A stretch of 64,000 nt of DNA from CALBJU01 sp965247125. GTDB lineage: Bacteria; Bacteroidota; Rhodothermia; Rhodothermales; UBA10348. Location: the NCBI GenBank assembly GCA_965247125.1, contig CBDFGO010000001.1, positions 186,001 to 250,000 on the forward strand. The letters are read 5' to 3'. The position numbers were made by a program, and so were the translations under genes. This document shows, piece after piece, positions 1 through 8,614 of this stretch. Under the pieces are notes generated by a model. It was not told the origin of the DNA. It saw only the letters and a program-made list of their open reading frames with translations, and ran no database searches. Within the stretch, counting starts at the first letter, position 1. Every line of letters begins with the position of its first letter.

Positions 1-1
1 G

Positions 2-139
2 GGCTCTGAAGCCCACAAAGCCGCCGTCGTCGGAGACACCGTTGGGGATCCATTCAAGGATACGTCGGGTCCTTCGCTGAACATACTGATCAAGCTTATT
101 GCAGTGGTAGCGCTGGTAATCGCCCCGCTGATTGCTTGA
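2..139 (+). CDS. hppA: Membrane-bound H+/Na+-translocating pyrophosphatase, C-terminal fragment
   Basis: Only the last 45 codons lie in the window; the gene begins upstream. The reading frame starting at base 2 ends in TGA at 137-139. It contains GDTVGDPFKDTSGPSLNILI, the strongly conserved C-terminal signature of membrane-embedded pyrophosphatases (Asp and Lys residues that bind Mg-PPi), followed by a hydrophobic last helix ending PLIA. These enzymes pump H+ or Na+ across the cytoplasmic membrane using pyrophosphate hydrolysis. The residues that tell K+-dependent from K+-independent, and H+ from Na+ pumps, lie outside the window, so the ion cannot be assigned. A perfect hairpin follows the stop codon. 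Confidence 0.9.
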   Translation, partial: GSEAHKAAVVGDTVGDPFKDTSGPSLNILIKLIAVVALVIAPLIA

Positions 140-160
140 TTCCGAACAAATTGGAGCGTT

Positions 161-193
161 TTTGGGGCCGATCTGATCCAGATCGGCCCCAAA
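161..193 (+). terminator. Perfect 15-bp hairpin after the pyrophosphatase gene
   Basis: The arms 161-175 (TTTGGGGCCGATCTG) and 179-193 (CAGATCGGCCCCAAA) are exact reverse complements with a 3-base loop. It sits 21 bases after the pyrophosphatase stop and about 100 bases before the E2 start. No T-run follows on either strand, so it may be a terminator of the U-poor kind or a 3'-end stabilising stem. Confidence 0.55.
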
Positions 194-292
194 GCGTATC
201 AGAGTTGAAGGTCTCCTGTTTTCGAAAGGGGAAAACCGATTTCGCAGCCGGACATCGGGGACCACGCACCACCTAAACCGAATCGAATTCCC

Positions 293-2050
293 ATGGCCAG
301 AGTTGAAGTTTCGATGCCCAAGATGGGCGAGAGCATCACAGAGGGCACTGTACTCGAGTGGATCAAGAAGCTCGGGGACGAAATCGAGCTTGACGAAGCT
401 CTTCTCGAAATCGGAACCGACAAAGTTGATACAGAGGTCCCTTCTCCAGCGGCCGGTGTCCTGGCGGAAATTTTGATCGAGGAAGGGGAGACGGTAGATG
501 TGGGAACGGTTATAGCGGTCATCGAGACTGAAGTGAGCGAGGCGGCCAGTACCGGCGCTGCCCTACCGGCCCAGCCCGTCGAAGCTCCGGCTCCCGTTGA
601 GACTCCGGTGCAAGCGTCACCACAGGCGCCAGCGGCGCCAGTATCCCCCGCTGCCACGGCGGAATCTGAGGCCGGCGCAACCATCGATGTTTTCATGCCC
701 AAGATGGGCGAAAGCATCATGGAGGGGACCGTTCTTACCTGGCATAAAAAGGTGGGAGATGATATTGGATTGGACGAAACCCTGCTGGAGATTGCGACCG
801 ACAAGGTGGACACAGAGGTGCCCTCACCAGCAGCTGGGACAGTTCACGAAATTCTGACCGATGAAGGAGAGACGGTTGGCGTCGGGACGCGGATCGCCGT
901 GATAGCTCTGGCCGCGGGTGCGGCTCCCTCTCAAGGTGCGTTCAGTGATCCGCCAGCGAAAGAGAGTATGCCAGCAGCTCCGGCAGCTCCAGAGCAACAT
1001 GCAGCACCAGCAGCCGTCGTCTCTGCCCCGATAGCGATGGGAGACGGAGCCTCGATTCCGCGTACGGGTCCAGGGGGTGAGTTTTATTCGCCGCTTGTGC
1101 GCTCAATCGCCGAGAAAGAGGGAGTCACCGTCGGCGAGCTTGCAGTCATCGCCGGATCGGGCAGAGAAGCTCGGGTGACCAAGGATGACCTGCTGTCGTA
1201 TCTGCAGTCCAGGGGCTCTATGCCTTCTGCCGCCCCGACTATCACACCCACTCCAGTGGTCGTTTCTGCGCCTCCGACTACCGCCGCCCGACAAACCGTT
1301 TCAATGGAGCCGACTCCGATCGTAGTCGGGGAGGCCGGTCGAACAGAAATCATCAAGATGGACCGGATGCGGCAAATTATTGCCGAGCACATGGTTCGAT
1401 CGGTCGCGACGTCTGCACATGTAACCTCTTTTGCAGAGATTGATGTAACCGATCTCGTGAAGCTTCGCGAAGCAAACAAGGCAGCCTTCCAGGCTCGTGA
1501 GGGGATTAAACTGACCTACACGCCGTTTTTCGTATTCGCCGCGGTGGAGACCCTCAAGGATCACCCAATAATGAACGCGTCGGTCGCGGGCAAGGAGATC
1601 CATGTCCGAAAGGCTTATCACGTGAGTATCGCCGTAGCCATCGGCAGCTCCGGACTGGTGGCTCCGGTCATACGGGATGCGGGTCAGAAAAACGTAACTG
1701 GTCTGGCCCACGCGGCTGCGGATCTGGCCGAACGCGCTCGCAGCAAGAAGCTGCTGCCCGATCAGTTGCAAGGCGGGACTTTCACCGTCACCAACGTCGG
1801 ATCCTTGGGCTCTCTTATGGGCACTCCCATCATCAATCAGCCGCAGGTCGGCATTCTGGCGACTGGTGCCATCAAAAAGCGCCCCGTCGTAATGGAAGAT
1901 CCAAACCTGGGAGATGTAATAGCCATTCGAAGCATCATGTACGTCTCCCTGTCTTATGATCACCGCATCATCGATGGTGCCATGGCGTCTTCCTTTCTGC
2001 GCCGCTATACCGAAGTTCTGGAATCATTCGGTCCACACGTGGAGTTGTAG
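293..2050 (+). CDS. 2-oxoacid dehydrogenase E2, dihydrolipoyl acyltransferase with two lipoyl domains
   Basis: This is a 585-aa E2 subunit that passes acyl groups from the E1-bound thiamin adduct to CoA. Two biotinyl-lipoyl domains are visible at about residues 1-78 and 131-205, each with the lipoyl-lysine motif TDKVDTEVPSP (K44 and K171). They are joined by Ala/Pro-rich linkers. A peripheral-subunit-binding domain follows near 265-305 (PLVRSIAEKEGV), then the catalytic domain from about 355, which ends in SYDHRIIDG with the active-site His557 and Asp561. The matching fused E1 is at 22411-24546 on the other strand, and no E3 gene is in the window. The acyl substrate (pyruvate, branched-chain or 2-oxoglutarate) cannot be settled from sequence. 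The E1 type favours pyruvate or branched-chain acids. Confidence 0.93.
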   Translation: MARVEVSMPKMGESITEGTVLEWIKKLGDEIELDEALLEIGTDKVDTEVPSPAAGVLAEILIEEGETVDVGTVIAVIETEVSEAASTGAALPAQPVEAPAPVETPVQASPQAPAAPVSPAATAESEAGATIDVFMPKMGESIMEGTVLTWHKKVGDDIGLDETLLEIATDKVDTEVPSPAAGTVHEILTDEGETVGVGTRIAVIALAAGAAPSQGAFSDPPAKESMPAAPAAPEQHAAPAAVVSAPIAMGDGASIPRTGPGGEFYSPLVRSIAEKEGVTVGELAVIAGSGREARVTKDDLLSYLQSRGSMPSAAPTITPTPVVVSAPPTTAARQTVSMEPTPIVVGEAGRTEIIKMDRMRQIIAEHMVRSVATSAHVTSFAEIDVTDLVKLREANKAAFQAREGIKLTYTPFFVFAAVETLKDHPIMNASVAGKEIHVRKAYHVSIAVAIGSSGLVAPVIRDAGQKNVTGLAHAAADLAERARSKKLLPDQLQGGTFTVTNVGSLGSLMGTPIINQPQVGILATGAIKKRPVVMEDPNLGDVIAIRSIMYVSLSYDHRIIDGAMASSFLRRYTEVLESFGPHVEL

Positions 2051-2102
2051 AGGTCATTCGGCCTTAACATGTTGGTGAACAATGGATTATAACCATCATT
2101 AA

Positions 2103-2133
2103 TCCTCCCCGTAGGAATCTAAACGGGGGAGGA
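2103..2133 (+). terminator. Possible terminator hairpin after the E2 gene
   Basis: TCCTCCCC at 2103-2110 and GGGGAGGA at 2126-2133 form an 8-bp G/C-rich stem with a 15-base loop, about 50 bases after the E2 stop. No T-run follows, so the assignment is weak. Confidence 0.35.
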
Positions 2134-2164
2134 GAGTGGATACCGAGTGTTCAGGGTTTGATGT

Positions 2165-2220
2165 CCGTTATTGACATTGTCCCCCAAATGATCGTCATTG
2201 TCTAAACCCGTTATTGCGAT
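2165..2220 (+). promoter_or_regulatory. Nested repeats upstream of the recombinase-like gene
   Basis: Two copies of CCGTTATTG (2165-2173 and 2208-2216) flank two copies of CATTGTC (2175-2181 and 2196-2202), 80-140 bases before the start codon. The second CCGTTATTG continues as CCGTTATTGCGATAA, nearly identical to the palindrome upstream of the HNH gene at 37232-37248. The pattern fits an operator, but there is no direct evidence for one. Confidence 0.3.
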
Positions 2221-2300
2221 AAACTCTTCGTGTGCCTCCGAATATGGCGGCATGAGCATCGCAGGGACGGAGTTGCCGTCAGCCCACCCATTTTGTATGT

Positions 2301-3227
2301 ATGGCCGAATCCATCAGCCCGGAAAAAGACGATCCTGGAATCGAAGTATCTGTCCAGCGCCTCGGAAGTCTGATTCAGGATTTCCTGCTGACCTATCTCA
2401 GGGAAAAGAGCAAGGAAACCGTCGGAACGTACCGACGATCGCTCAATGAGTTCGAGCGCTGGTTTGTGCGGGGAAAAAGCACCTGTAAATTCAGAACCTC
2501 GGACATCGAGGAGTACAAGACCTATCTGATGGAAGAGCGGCGCCTGCATGAGGTCTCAGTTTCCACCTACCTGACCGCCGTTCGCCGCCTGTGTCAGTAC
2601 ATGACTGATACGGGCCTGCTAAAAAACAATCCCGCTCGAGCAGTCAAAGGCAACAAGCGTCCCAGCACTCATTCCCGTCGCTTTCTGTCACAGGGGGATG
2701 TCGAAAGGTTGATTTCATCACTCCCCATATCGGGCGAAATCGAGAAGCGGGATCGTGCCATTATCTATACTATGCTTTTCGCGGGGCTGAGCGAAATAGA
2801 AATCGTGCGGGCGAACCTTCAGGATCTGGAGCAAACCCTCATGGGATGGTATCTCCGGATCCAGGGGAAAGGTCACACGGTGAAAGATCAACAGGTTCCG
2901 ATCGATCCTCTCGTGATGGATGCCCTTCGACTGTATTTGGATATGCGCGGCCGAATTCGACCAGAGGATCCTCTCTTTGTGTCTCACGGGCACCGATCCG
3001 ATGGCCAACGCCTCAATACACGATCCGTCCGGACCCGAATTAATCATTATCTGAAGAAAGCCGGAATCAAACGAGAGGGCATTTCACCACACAGTCTGAC
3101 GCATACAGCGGCCCTTTTATGGCTGAGGGATGGTATGAGCGTGGAGGATGTGCGCCAGCGTATGCGTCACGGAACTCTTGATACGACAATGATTTATTTC
3201 CGGCAGCAAGGGTTTCTCGAACAATAG
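2301..3227 (+). CDS. Tyrosine-recombinase-like protein lacking both catalytic arginines
   Basis: The 308-aa protein has the layout of Xer/phage-type integrases: an N-terminal SAM-like core-binding domain (about residues 20-120) and a C-terminal catalytic domain (about 135-305). The box I arginine expected in the form TGLR..E is serine here (FAGLSEIEIVRANLQDL). The box II HxxR is PHSLTHTA, with threonine for arginine. The beta-hairpin lysine (QGKGHTVKD), the MRHG histidine and the TTMIY tyrosine remain. Both replaced codons (AGC, ACG) are one base from an Arg codon. DNA binding may persist but normal strand exchange is doubtful. There is no neighbouring cargo, excisionase or att-like repeat, so this looks like a resident gene. 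A PH-domain gene follows 13 bases later. Confidence 0.85.
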   Translation: MAESISPEKDDPGIEVSVQRLGSLIQDFLLTYLREKSKETVGTYRRSLNEFERWFVRGKSTCKFRTSDIEEYKTYLMEERRLHEVSVSTYLTAVRRLCQYMTDTGLLKNNPARAVKGNKRPSTHSRRFLSQGDVERLISSLPISGEIEKRDRAIIYTMLFAGLSEIEIVRANLQDLEQTLMGWYLRIQGKGHTVKDQQVPIDPLVMDALRLYLDMRGRIRPEDPLFVSHGHRSDGQRLNTRSVRTRINHYLKKAGIKREGISPHSLTHTAALLWLRDGMSVEDVRQRMRHGTLDTTMIYFRQQGFLEQ

Positions 3228-3240
3228 ATAGACGACAGAG

Positions 3241-3783
3241 ATGACAGAGTCCGCCCCCATCATTCTGAAAAAGGCCACATTCAATCCTGATGTGCGCAAG
3301 TACTGGCTGTTGAGCGGGGCACTCATTCTCATGAGTACAGTCGTTGGAATTCCGCTTATCCTGTTCTGGTACCTGTTTGGTATGTGGATTACGGGACACT
3401 ATCTGGAGCGCATGGAGTGTACGCTTACCGAGAAAACACTGATCGTTAAAAAGGGAATTCTGGTCCGCGTGGAGAAAACTATTCCATTGGACAAAATCAC
3501 GGATCTGGGGATGATTCAGGGGCCGATAATGCGTCATTGGAACATCCACGCTCTCTCGGTCGAGACGGCGGGATCGACCAGCCAGGGTGCGCTTGTCAAA
3601 TTGCACGGCATCGAGGATGTGAAGGAGTTTCGGGATAAGGTGCTCAAGCAGCGGGACTCGTTGTCCCAGACGGACGTCGCCGCCATTCCTCAGTTGGCGA
3701 CTTCGGCCCAGGAAGATTCGCGGGTGGTGGAGCTGCTTGAAGAAATTAGAGACGCGCTTGTCATGGGGAGACCGAGCGAGTAG
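3241..3783 (+). CDS. Bacterial PH (bPH2, YdbS-like) membrane protein
   Basis: The product is 180 aa. A hydrophobic hairpin at about residues 18-55 (LLSGALILMSTVVGIPLILF, then WYLFGMWITGHYL) is followed by a beta-rich bPH2 domain at about 55-140 with the typical run LERMECTLTEKTLIVKKGIL and IPLDKITDLGMIQGP. Such proteins sit in the cytoplasmic membrane and their biochemical role is mostly unknown. The C-terminal 35 residues are acidic and may be disordered. The gene starts 13 bases after the recombinase-like gene, so the two are probably co-transcribed. Nothing in the sequence ties their functions together. Confidence 0.8.
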   Translation: MTESAPIILKKATFNPDVRKYWLLSGALILMSTVVGIPLILFWYLFGMWITGHYLERMECTLTEKTLIVKKGILVRVEKTIPLDKITDLGMIQGPIMRHWNIHALSVETAGSTSQGALVKLHGIEDVKEFRDKVLKQRDSLSQTDVAAIPQLATSAQEDSRVVELLEEIRDALVMGRPSE

Positions 3784-3813
3784 CAGGACCACCTGGAATC
3801 TCGTCCACCGTTT

Positions 3814-4785
3814 TTACAGATTCGACACGATCGTGAATCGGTGCAATCCACCGAGTGAAGACCAGGAATTGAATGCGTAGTCGAATCCGATTCGCGAAAC
3901 CACAATTCCAATCCCCATGCTCAACCCCGCCATATCGAGTCTACTCTTGACCTTCAGTGCGTCGTGGCGGCGGTGATCGTATCCGAAGCGAACCTGGAAG
4001 GACTCGCTGAACTGGAATTCTCCAGCCAGACGGAGGTGATACAATATTTTCGCGAGTCCGCCCGATCCATCGGGTCCACCGTCGAGTTTGTGGAGACGAT
4101 ATGCGGTCACTGACAACAGTAGTGGCAGGTGGGCAAGTCCCTTGGTAAATCCGATCCTCAGATCCGAAGGGAGCTTATCAGATCGGTTTCCGATCGATGA
4201 GAGTACGACACCCAGATGGTGGACTGAGATGCCGAACGACTGTCGTCGCGTGGAATCGGTGAAGACAGCTCCTGCTTCAATTCCCAGGGCAGAGGCGGCT
4301 TCCGAAGCGAGTGATGAGCGCATGATTTCGACGGAAGCCCCGTAGCGCACACGGGATCGCCATGGCCTGGAAGCGCCCAGCGTCAGGGCGACATCCGAAG
4401 CGCCAAACGTGCCCGTTTTTTCTCCTCGTTCGTTTCTTTCATCAAATTGGCCGAATGACAGATACCTCAGACCGACGGCAAACGTACCCAGGGAGTCCAT
4501 ATCCTTTCCGTACGAAATCCAGCCGGCGTTGATGTCTGAGACGTGGTTCAGATAGGAAAACTCCAGTCTTCCGTCTATTCGGGGTGAGATCAGGGCCGGA
4601 TTGGAAAACAGGACTCCGGCATTCCCATCGCCGAGTGCAACGCTCGATCCTGCCATGGCTGCAGAGCGCGCCGAGGCCTCGAGCTGCAGAACAGGAAATC
4701 CGGACGGTTCTATCTGCGCCAGCGCGTCGTGGCTCAGACACAACAAAAGAGTACCCGACAGAAAAAGACGGACAGTTCGGCTCAT
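3814..4785 (-). CDS. porQ: PorQ-like type IX secretion system outer-membrane protein
   Basis: This is a 323-aa protein with a clear signal peptide (cleavage after DALAQ, about residue 24). It then shows the PorV/PorQ family opening of SARSAAMAGSSVALGDGNAG and LFSNPALIS, and regularly alternating beta strands consistent with a 14-strand barrel of the FadL/PorV type. In Bacteroidota PorQ is an accessory outer-membrane component of type IX secretion. No other por genes are in the window, which is normal because T9SS genes are scattered. A PorV paralogue cannot be excluded, but length and the N-terminal motif favour PorQ. It is convergent with the PH-domain gene, with 30 bases between stops. Confidence 0.75.
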   Translation of the reverse strand: MSRTVRLFLSGTLLLCLSHDALAQIEPSGFPVLQLEASARSAAMAGSSVALGDGNAGVLFSNPALISPRIDGRLEFSYLNHVSDINAGWISYGKDMDSLGTFAVGLRYLSFGQFDERNERGEKTGTFGASDVALTLGASRPWRSRVRYGASVEIMRSSLASEAASALGIEAGAVFTDSTRRQSFGISVHHLGVVLSSIGNRSDKLPSDLRIGFTKGLAHLPLLLSVTAYRLHKLDGGPDGSGGLAKILYHLRLAGEFQFSESFQVRFGYDHRRHDALKVKSRLDMAGLSMGIGIVVSRIGFDYAFNSWSSLGGLHRFTIVSNL

Positions 4786-5209
4786 AGATAGGGCGACAAA
4801 GTTTTGGAGCCTGCCGGCTCGTCGAGCTTCAAAAACTCAGGCGTCTAACCGAGCCTGTAGATCCTTGTTCTCCTTCGTTTCAAACCCAATACAGGGTAGT
4901 TGATGGGGTACACCTAACCCGCAAGAACTTTTGCCCTCCCGAATTGCGAATGAATCTTGAAAACGGGTGTCTTCGGGAACGATGTTCCATGCGGAAGCGT
5001 GTGACGCGCAACGTATATTTGTGCTTCTGGCTCGCTTTTTGAACTGATCAGGAACACATCGATTATTGTCATTCTGGCAGCTCCGTTGACCAATCTTGTC
5101 ACGTGTCGAAAAGATTCCTCTGTCAGGGGTACACCAAGACAAGAATTGACAGTCGCTTCGGACATTCACCGGGAAAAAGGACCTCAGAGATTCCATATGC
5201 TGATCTAAT
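4786..5209. other. Divergent intergenic region porQ / secA
   Basis: These 424 bases must hold promoters for porQ (leftward) and secA (rightward). The only element I can point to is TATATTTG at 5014-5021, a match to the Bacteroidota -7 box, in the secA direction and about 190 bases before the secA start; no -33 TTTG stands at the right distance. The direct repeat ATATGCTGA (5195-5203 and 5208-5216) spans the secA start and creates a three-codon mini-ORF (ATG CTG ATC TAA, 5197-5208) ending two bases before the secA ATG. No RNA gene or coding sequence is recognisable. Confidence 0.4.
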
Positions 5210-8200
5210 ATGCTGAAAGTACTGAAGAAGATATTTGGCGACAGTAAGGAACGATCCCTGAATAAACTGTGGCCGATTGTTGAACTCATCAACCAGGAGT
5301 ACGACAAACTCCAGTCGCTTTCGGACGACGAACTCCGCGCGAAAACCGCGGAATTCAAAGGCCGTATCCGAGAGGCGCTCAAAGGGATAGAGGAGGACAC
5401 AGAGGAGATAAATCGTCAGCTCAAGGAGCGCATGAAGGCCGAGGAGAGCGGTGATGAACACAACATGTCTGCTGACGAGCGTCAGGATCTCTACGATGAA
5501 CTCGATGACCTGGAATCCGAGTGGTACTCGACACTGGAGACTACGCTGAATGACCTTCTACCAGAAGTATTCGCCGTAGCGAAGGACGCCTGTCGCCGAA
5601 TGAGCGGCAAGCAATGGGAAGCCGGTGGACAGACCATTACCTGGGAGATGGTGCCGTACGACGTCCAGCTTCTAGGAGGCATCGCCATCCACCAGGGGGA
5701 TATCGCGGAAATGAAGACCGGGGAGGGCAAAACACTGGTTGCCATCGCGCCGGTTTATCTGAATGCGCTCGCGGGAAAAGGCGTCCATTTGATCACCGTT
5801 AATCCATATCTCGCACAGCGAGATGCAGAGTGGATGGGTCCGGTGTATGATTTTCTGGGGCTGCGGATCGATGTCATCGACAAGTATGAGCCTCACACAG
5901 ATCAGCGGAAGAGCGCCTATCTCGCCGACATCACCTACGGGACCAACAACGAGTTCGGATTCGATTATTTGCGCGATAATTCCTTCGTGAACGATCCTGA
6001 GCACCTGCAGCAGCGTGGCCATCATTTCTCCATCGTCGATGAGGTCGATTCGGTTCTGGTTGATGAAGCCCGTACCCCGCTCATCATTTCGGGTCCCGTT
6101 CCGCAGTCTGATGAAAGCCAGTTTGACGAATTCAAGGCTCCTGTCGAAAAGCTCGTGTATTCACAGCAGAAGCTTGCAGCCGCTTTTGTAGCCGATGCCG
6201 AACGAAGACTGAAGCAGCGGGACGAACTCCTGGAGTCCGGAGACAATCGTCAGGCCAACGATCTGGAGACGGAGGCTGGACTATCGTTACTCCGAGCACA
6301 CAGGGCCTATCCGCGAAACAAACGGCTCAGAAAAATTCTGCAGGAGCCCGGTGTAGAACAGCTTCGGCAGAAAACGGAGTACCTGTATCTACAGGACAAT
6401 GCCAAAAACATGCCGGTCGTAGACGCAGACCTACACTTCGCCTACGACGAAAAGCAGCGCTCCATCGAGATGAGCCAGCAGGGACGCCAGTACATCGGTC
6501 GAGCTGCGAATCAAGACGAGGGTCTGTTCATCCTGCCGGATCTGGGCGAGGCGATCGTGGAACTGGAGAAGGAACAAGAGGATCGTACCAGGGAAATCGA
6601 TGAAGAACTCGAGGCCGACACCACACTGACCGAGGAAAAGAGGGCCAACAAGCTCGAAAATGATCAACGCGTTCTTAGGAACGAGATGATCGAGAAGAAG
6701 CGGGGTATCTACAATGATTACTCTGCCGCAGCTGCACGTCTACACGCCATTGAGCAGCTTCTCAAGGCCTACATCCTGTTTGAAAAGGATACCGAATACA
6801 TTGTGCAGGAAGGCAAGATCATGATCGTGGATGAACACACGGGTCGCGTTCTCGCCGGTCGTCGCTATTCCGACGGACTCCACCAGGCCATTGAAGCCAA
6901 GGAGGGGGTGAAAATCCAGGCAGCGACGCAGACGTACGCCACCATTACACTCCAGAATTACTTCCGCATGTACCGCAAGCTTGCCGGCATGACCGGTACG
7001 GCAGAGACGGAAGCGGAAGAGTTTCACAAGATCTATGACATGGAGGTCATCGTTGTACCGACCAACAGGCCGATTGTGCGGGCAGACCTGGATGATCTGG
7101 TATTTCGGTCGAAGAGGGAGAAGCTCAATGCAGTGATTGACAAGATTCGGGAATACAACGAGAAAGGGCAGCCCGTCCTCGTGGGAACGACCAGTGTCGA
7201 GTCGTCGGAGACCTATGCGAGAATGCTGAAACGGGCCGGAATAGGTCACAATGTGCTGAATGCGAAAAGGGATCGGGTCAAGAGTGAGGCTCTCATCGTA
7301 GCGGAAGCGGGCCAGCAAGGGGCTGTAACCATCGCGACGAACATGGCCGGCCGTGGTACGGATATCAAGTTGGGAGCAGGAGTCGTGGAGCGGGGTGGCC
7401 TCGCCATCATCGGAACGGAGCGCCACGAAAGCCGCCGTATCGATCTTCAGCTTCGCGGTAGGAGTGGACGGCAGGGTGATCCCGGGGAAAGCCAGTTCTA
7501 CGTGTCACTGGACGACAATTTGATGCGACTCTTCAGCTCGGACCGTGTCGCCAAGGTCATGGACCGACTCAATCTGGAAGACGGCGCCGTAATCACGCAC
7601 CCTTGGGTGAACAAGAGTATCGAACGGGCGCAGGGCAAGATCGAGCAGAATAACTTCTCCATCAGAAAGCGCCAGCTCGATTACGACGACGTGCTCAATG
7701 CGCAGCGTCGGGTCATTTACGACCGCCGCGGTCACGCACTGGGTGGAGACCGGCTGGCTGGTGATATCGAAGATCAGGCAGGACAGATTATCGACCGTCT
7801 CGTTCAGACCCATCATGGTGAAGGCAACCTGGATGTGTTGAAGGAAGACCTTCTAAGGCTTCTGGCGCTGGATTTTGAGATGGACCGCGAGACCTTCCAC
7901 CGGATGGGAGATGATGGCGTTTCGGACGCAATTTTCAAGGACGCCATGGAGATGTATGAACGCAAGCGCGGGGCGCTTGCGCGCCCATTCATGCAGAGCA
8001 TGGAGCAGATTCAGGCCAGTGATGCGGAGAAAAAGCCCGAAAAAGTGTTCATCGATTTCACGGACGGTCGCCGAATCATGCGCGCCGTCGTTGGCGTCGA
8101 AGACGCACTCGCAACCCAGGGTCAAGAGGCGAATGATGCGCTCGAGAGAGTGGCTTCCCTTTCGCTCATCGACTCCCACTGGACCGAGCATCTACGCAAT

Positions 8201-8602
8201 CTGGACGAGGTCAAAGAGGGAATCGGGCTTCGGGCATACGGTCAGAGAGACCCGTTGGTAGAGTACAAGATGGAGGCTTTCAAATTGTTCGCCGAAATGA
8301 TCGAGGCGATCAACGAAGAGGTAGTCTCATTCGTTTTTCGGAGCGGTCCGCTCGTCAATCGAAGAGAAGACGCGCCTCCCGCGCGTAAGAGTGCCCCCCG
8401 ACGCCTCGACCCCAACAAAGCAAAATCCACCCACGCATCGGCCCCATCCTCCTACGGTGTTGGGGGTAGTGCCAATCAGGCTGCGGGGAAGGATCCAAGC
8501 GCCAAGGCGGTCCCGGTTACGGCGGATGACAAGGTGGGTCGTAATGACCCCTGCCCTTGTGGTAGCGGTAAAAAATACAAGCATTGTCACGGTAGAAACT
8601 GA
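5210..8602 (+). CDS. secA: Preprotein translocase motor ATPase SecA
   Basis: SecA is the ATPase that drives unfolded preproteins through SecYEG. At 1130 aa it is longer than the roughly 900-aa E. coli form, as is usual in Bacteroidota-type SecA. Visible motifs are Walker A in MKTGEGKTLVAI (about 168-179), the DEVDSVLVDEARTP Walker B/DEAD-like box (about 277-290), the preprotein cross-linking domain, helicase motifs such as TNMAGRGTDIKLG, the helical scaffold, and a C-terminal zinc-binding SEC-C motif DPCPCGSGKKYKHCHG for SecB/ribosome contact. Extra length lies in a charged segment at about 60-110 and a coiled, glutamate-rich insertion at about 310-500. A direct repeat and a mini-ORF sit at the start codon. 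recN follows after 12 bases. Confidence 0.98.
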   Translation: MLKVLKKIFGDSKERSLNKLWPIVELINQEYDKLQSLSDDELRAKTAEFKGRIREALKGIEEDTEEINRQLKERMKAEESGDEHNMSADERQDLYDELDDLESEWYSTLETTLNDLLPEVFAVAKDACRRMSGKQWEAGGQTITWEMVPYDVQLLGGIAIHQGDIAEMKTGEGKTLVAIAPVYLNALAGKGVHLITVNPYLAQRDAEWMGPVYDFLGLRIDVIDKYEPHTDQRKSAYLADITYGTNNEFGFDYLRDNSFVNDPEHLQQRGHHFSIVDEVDSVLVDEARTPLIISGPVPQSDESQFDEFKAPVEKLVYSQQKLAAAFVADAERRLKQRDELLESGDNRQANDLETEAGLSLLRAHRAYPRNKRLRKILQEPGVEQLRQKTEYLYLQDNAKNMPVVDADLHFAYDEKQRSIEMSQQGRQYIGRAANQDEGLFILPDLGEAIVELEKEQEDRTREIDEELEADTTLTEEKRANKLENDQRVLRNEMIEKKRGIYNDYSAAAARLHAIEQLLKAYILFEKDTEYIVQEGKIMIVDEHTGRVLAGRRYSDGLHQAIEAKEGVKIQAATQTYATITLQNYFRMYRKLAGMTGTAETEAEEFHKIYDMEVIVVPTNRPIVRADLDDLVFRSKREKLNAVIDKIREYNEKGQPVLVGTTSVESSETYARMLKRAGIGHNVLNAKRDRVKSEALIVAEAGQQGAVTIATNMAGRGTDIKLGAGVVERGGLAIIGTERHESRRIDLQLRGRSGRQGDPGESQFYVSLDDNLMRLFSSDRVAKVMDRLNLEDGAVITHPWVNKSIERAQGKIEQNNFSIRKRQLDYDDVLNAQRRVIYDRRGHALGGDRLAGDIEDQAGQIIDRLVQTHHGEGNLDVLKEDLLRLLALDFEMDRETFHRMGDDGVSDAIFKDAMEMYERKRGALARPFMQSMEQIQASDAEKKPEKVFIDFTDGRRIMRAVVGVEDALATQGQEANDALERVASLSLIDSHWTEHLRNLDEVKEGIGLRAYGQRDPLVEYKMEAFKLFAEMIEAINEEVVSFVFRSGPLVNRREDAPPARKSAPRRLDPNKAKSTHASAPSSYGVGGSANQAAGKDPSAKAVPVTADDKVGRNDPCPCGSGKKYKHCHGRN

Positions 8603-8614
8603 TCCCTGAGCCAC

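Noticed and set aside
2301..3227. Integrase of a mobile element or prophage
   Set aside because: No cargo genes, excisionase, att-like direct repeats, tRNA insertion site or change in base composition nearby, and the catalytic arginines are missing.
3814..4785. Type IX secretion gene cluster
   Set aside because: Only the PorQ-like gene is present; neighbours are unrelated.
6740..7426. Long open frame antisense to secA
   Set aside because: Antisense shadow of a highly conserved gene with no independent evidence.
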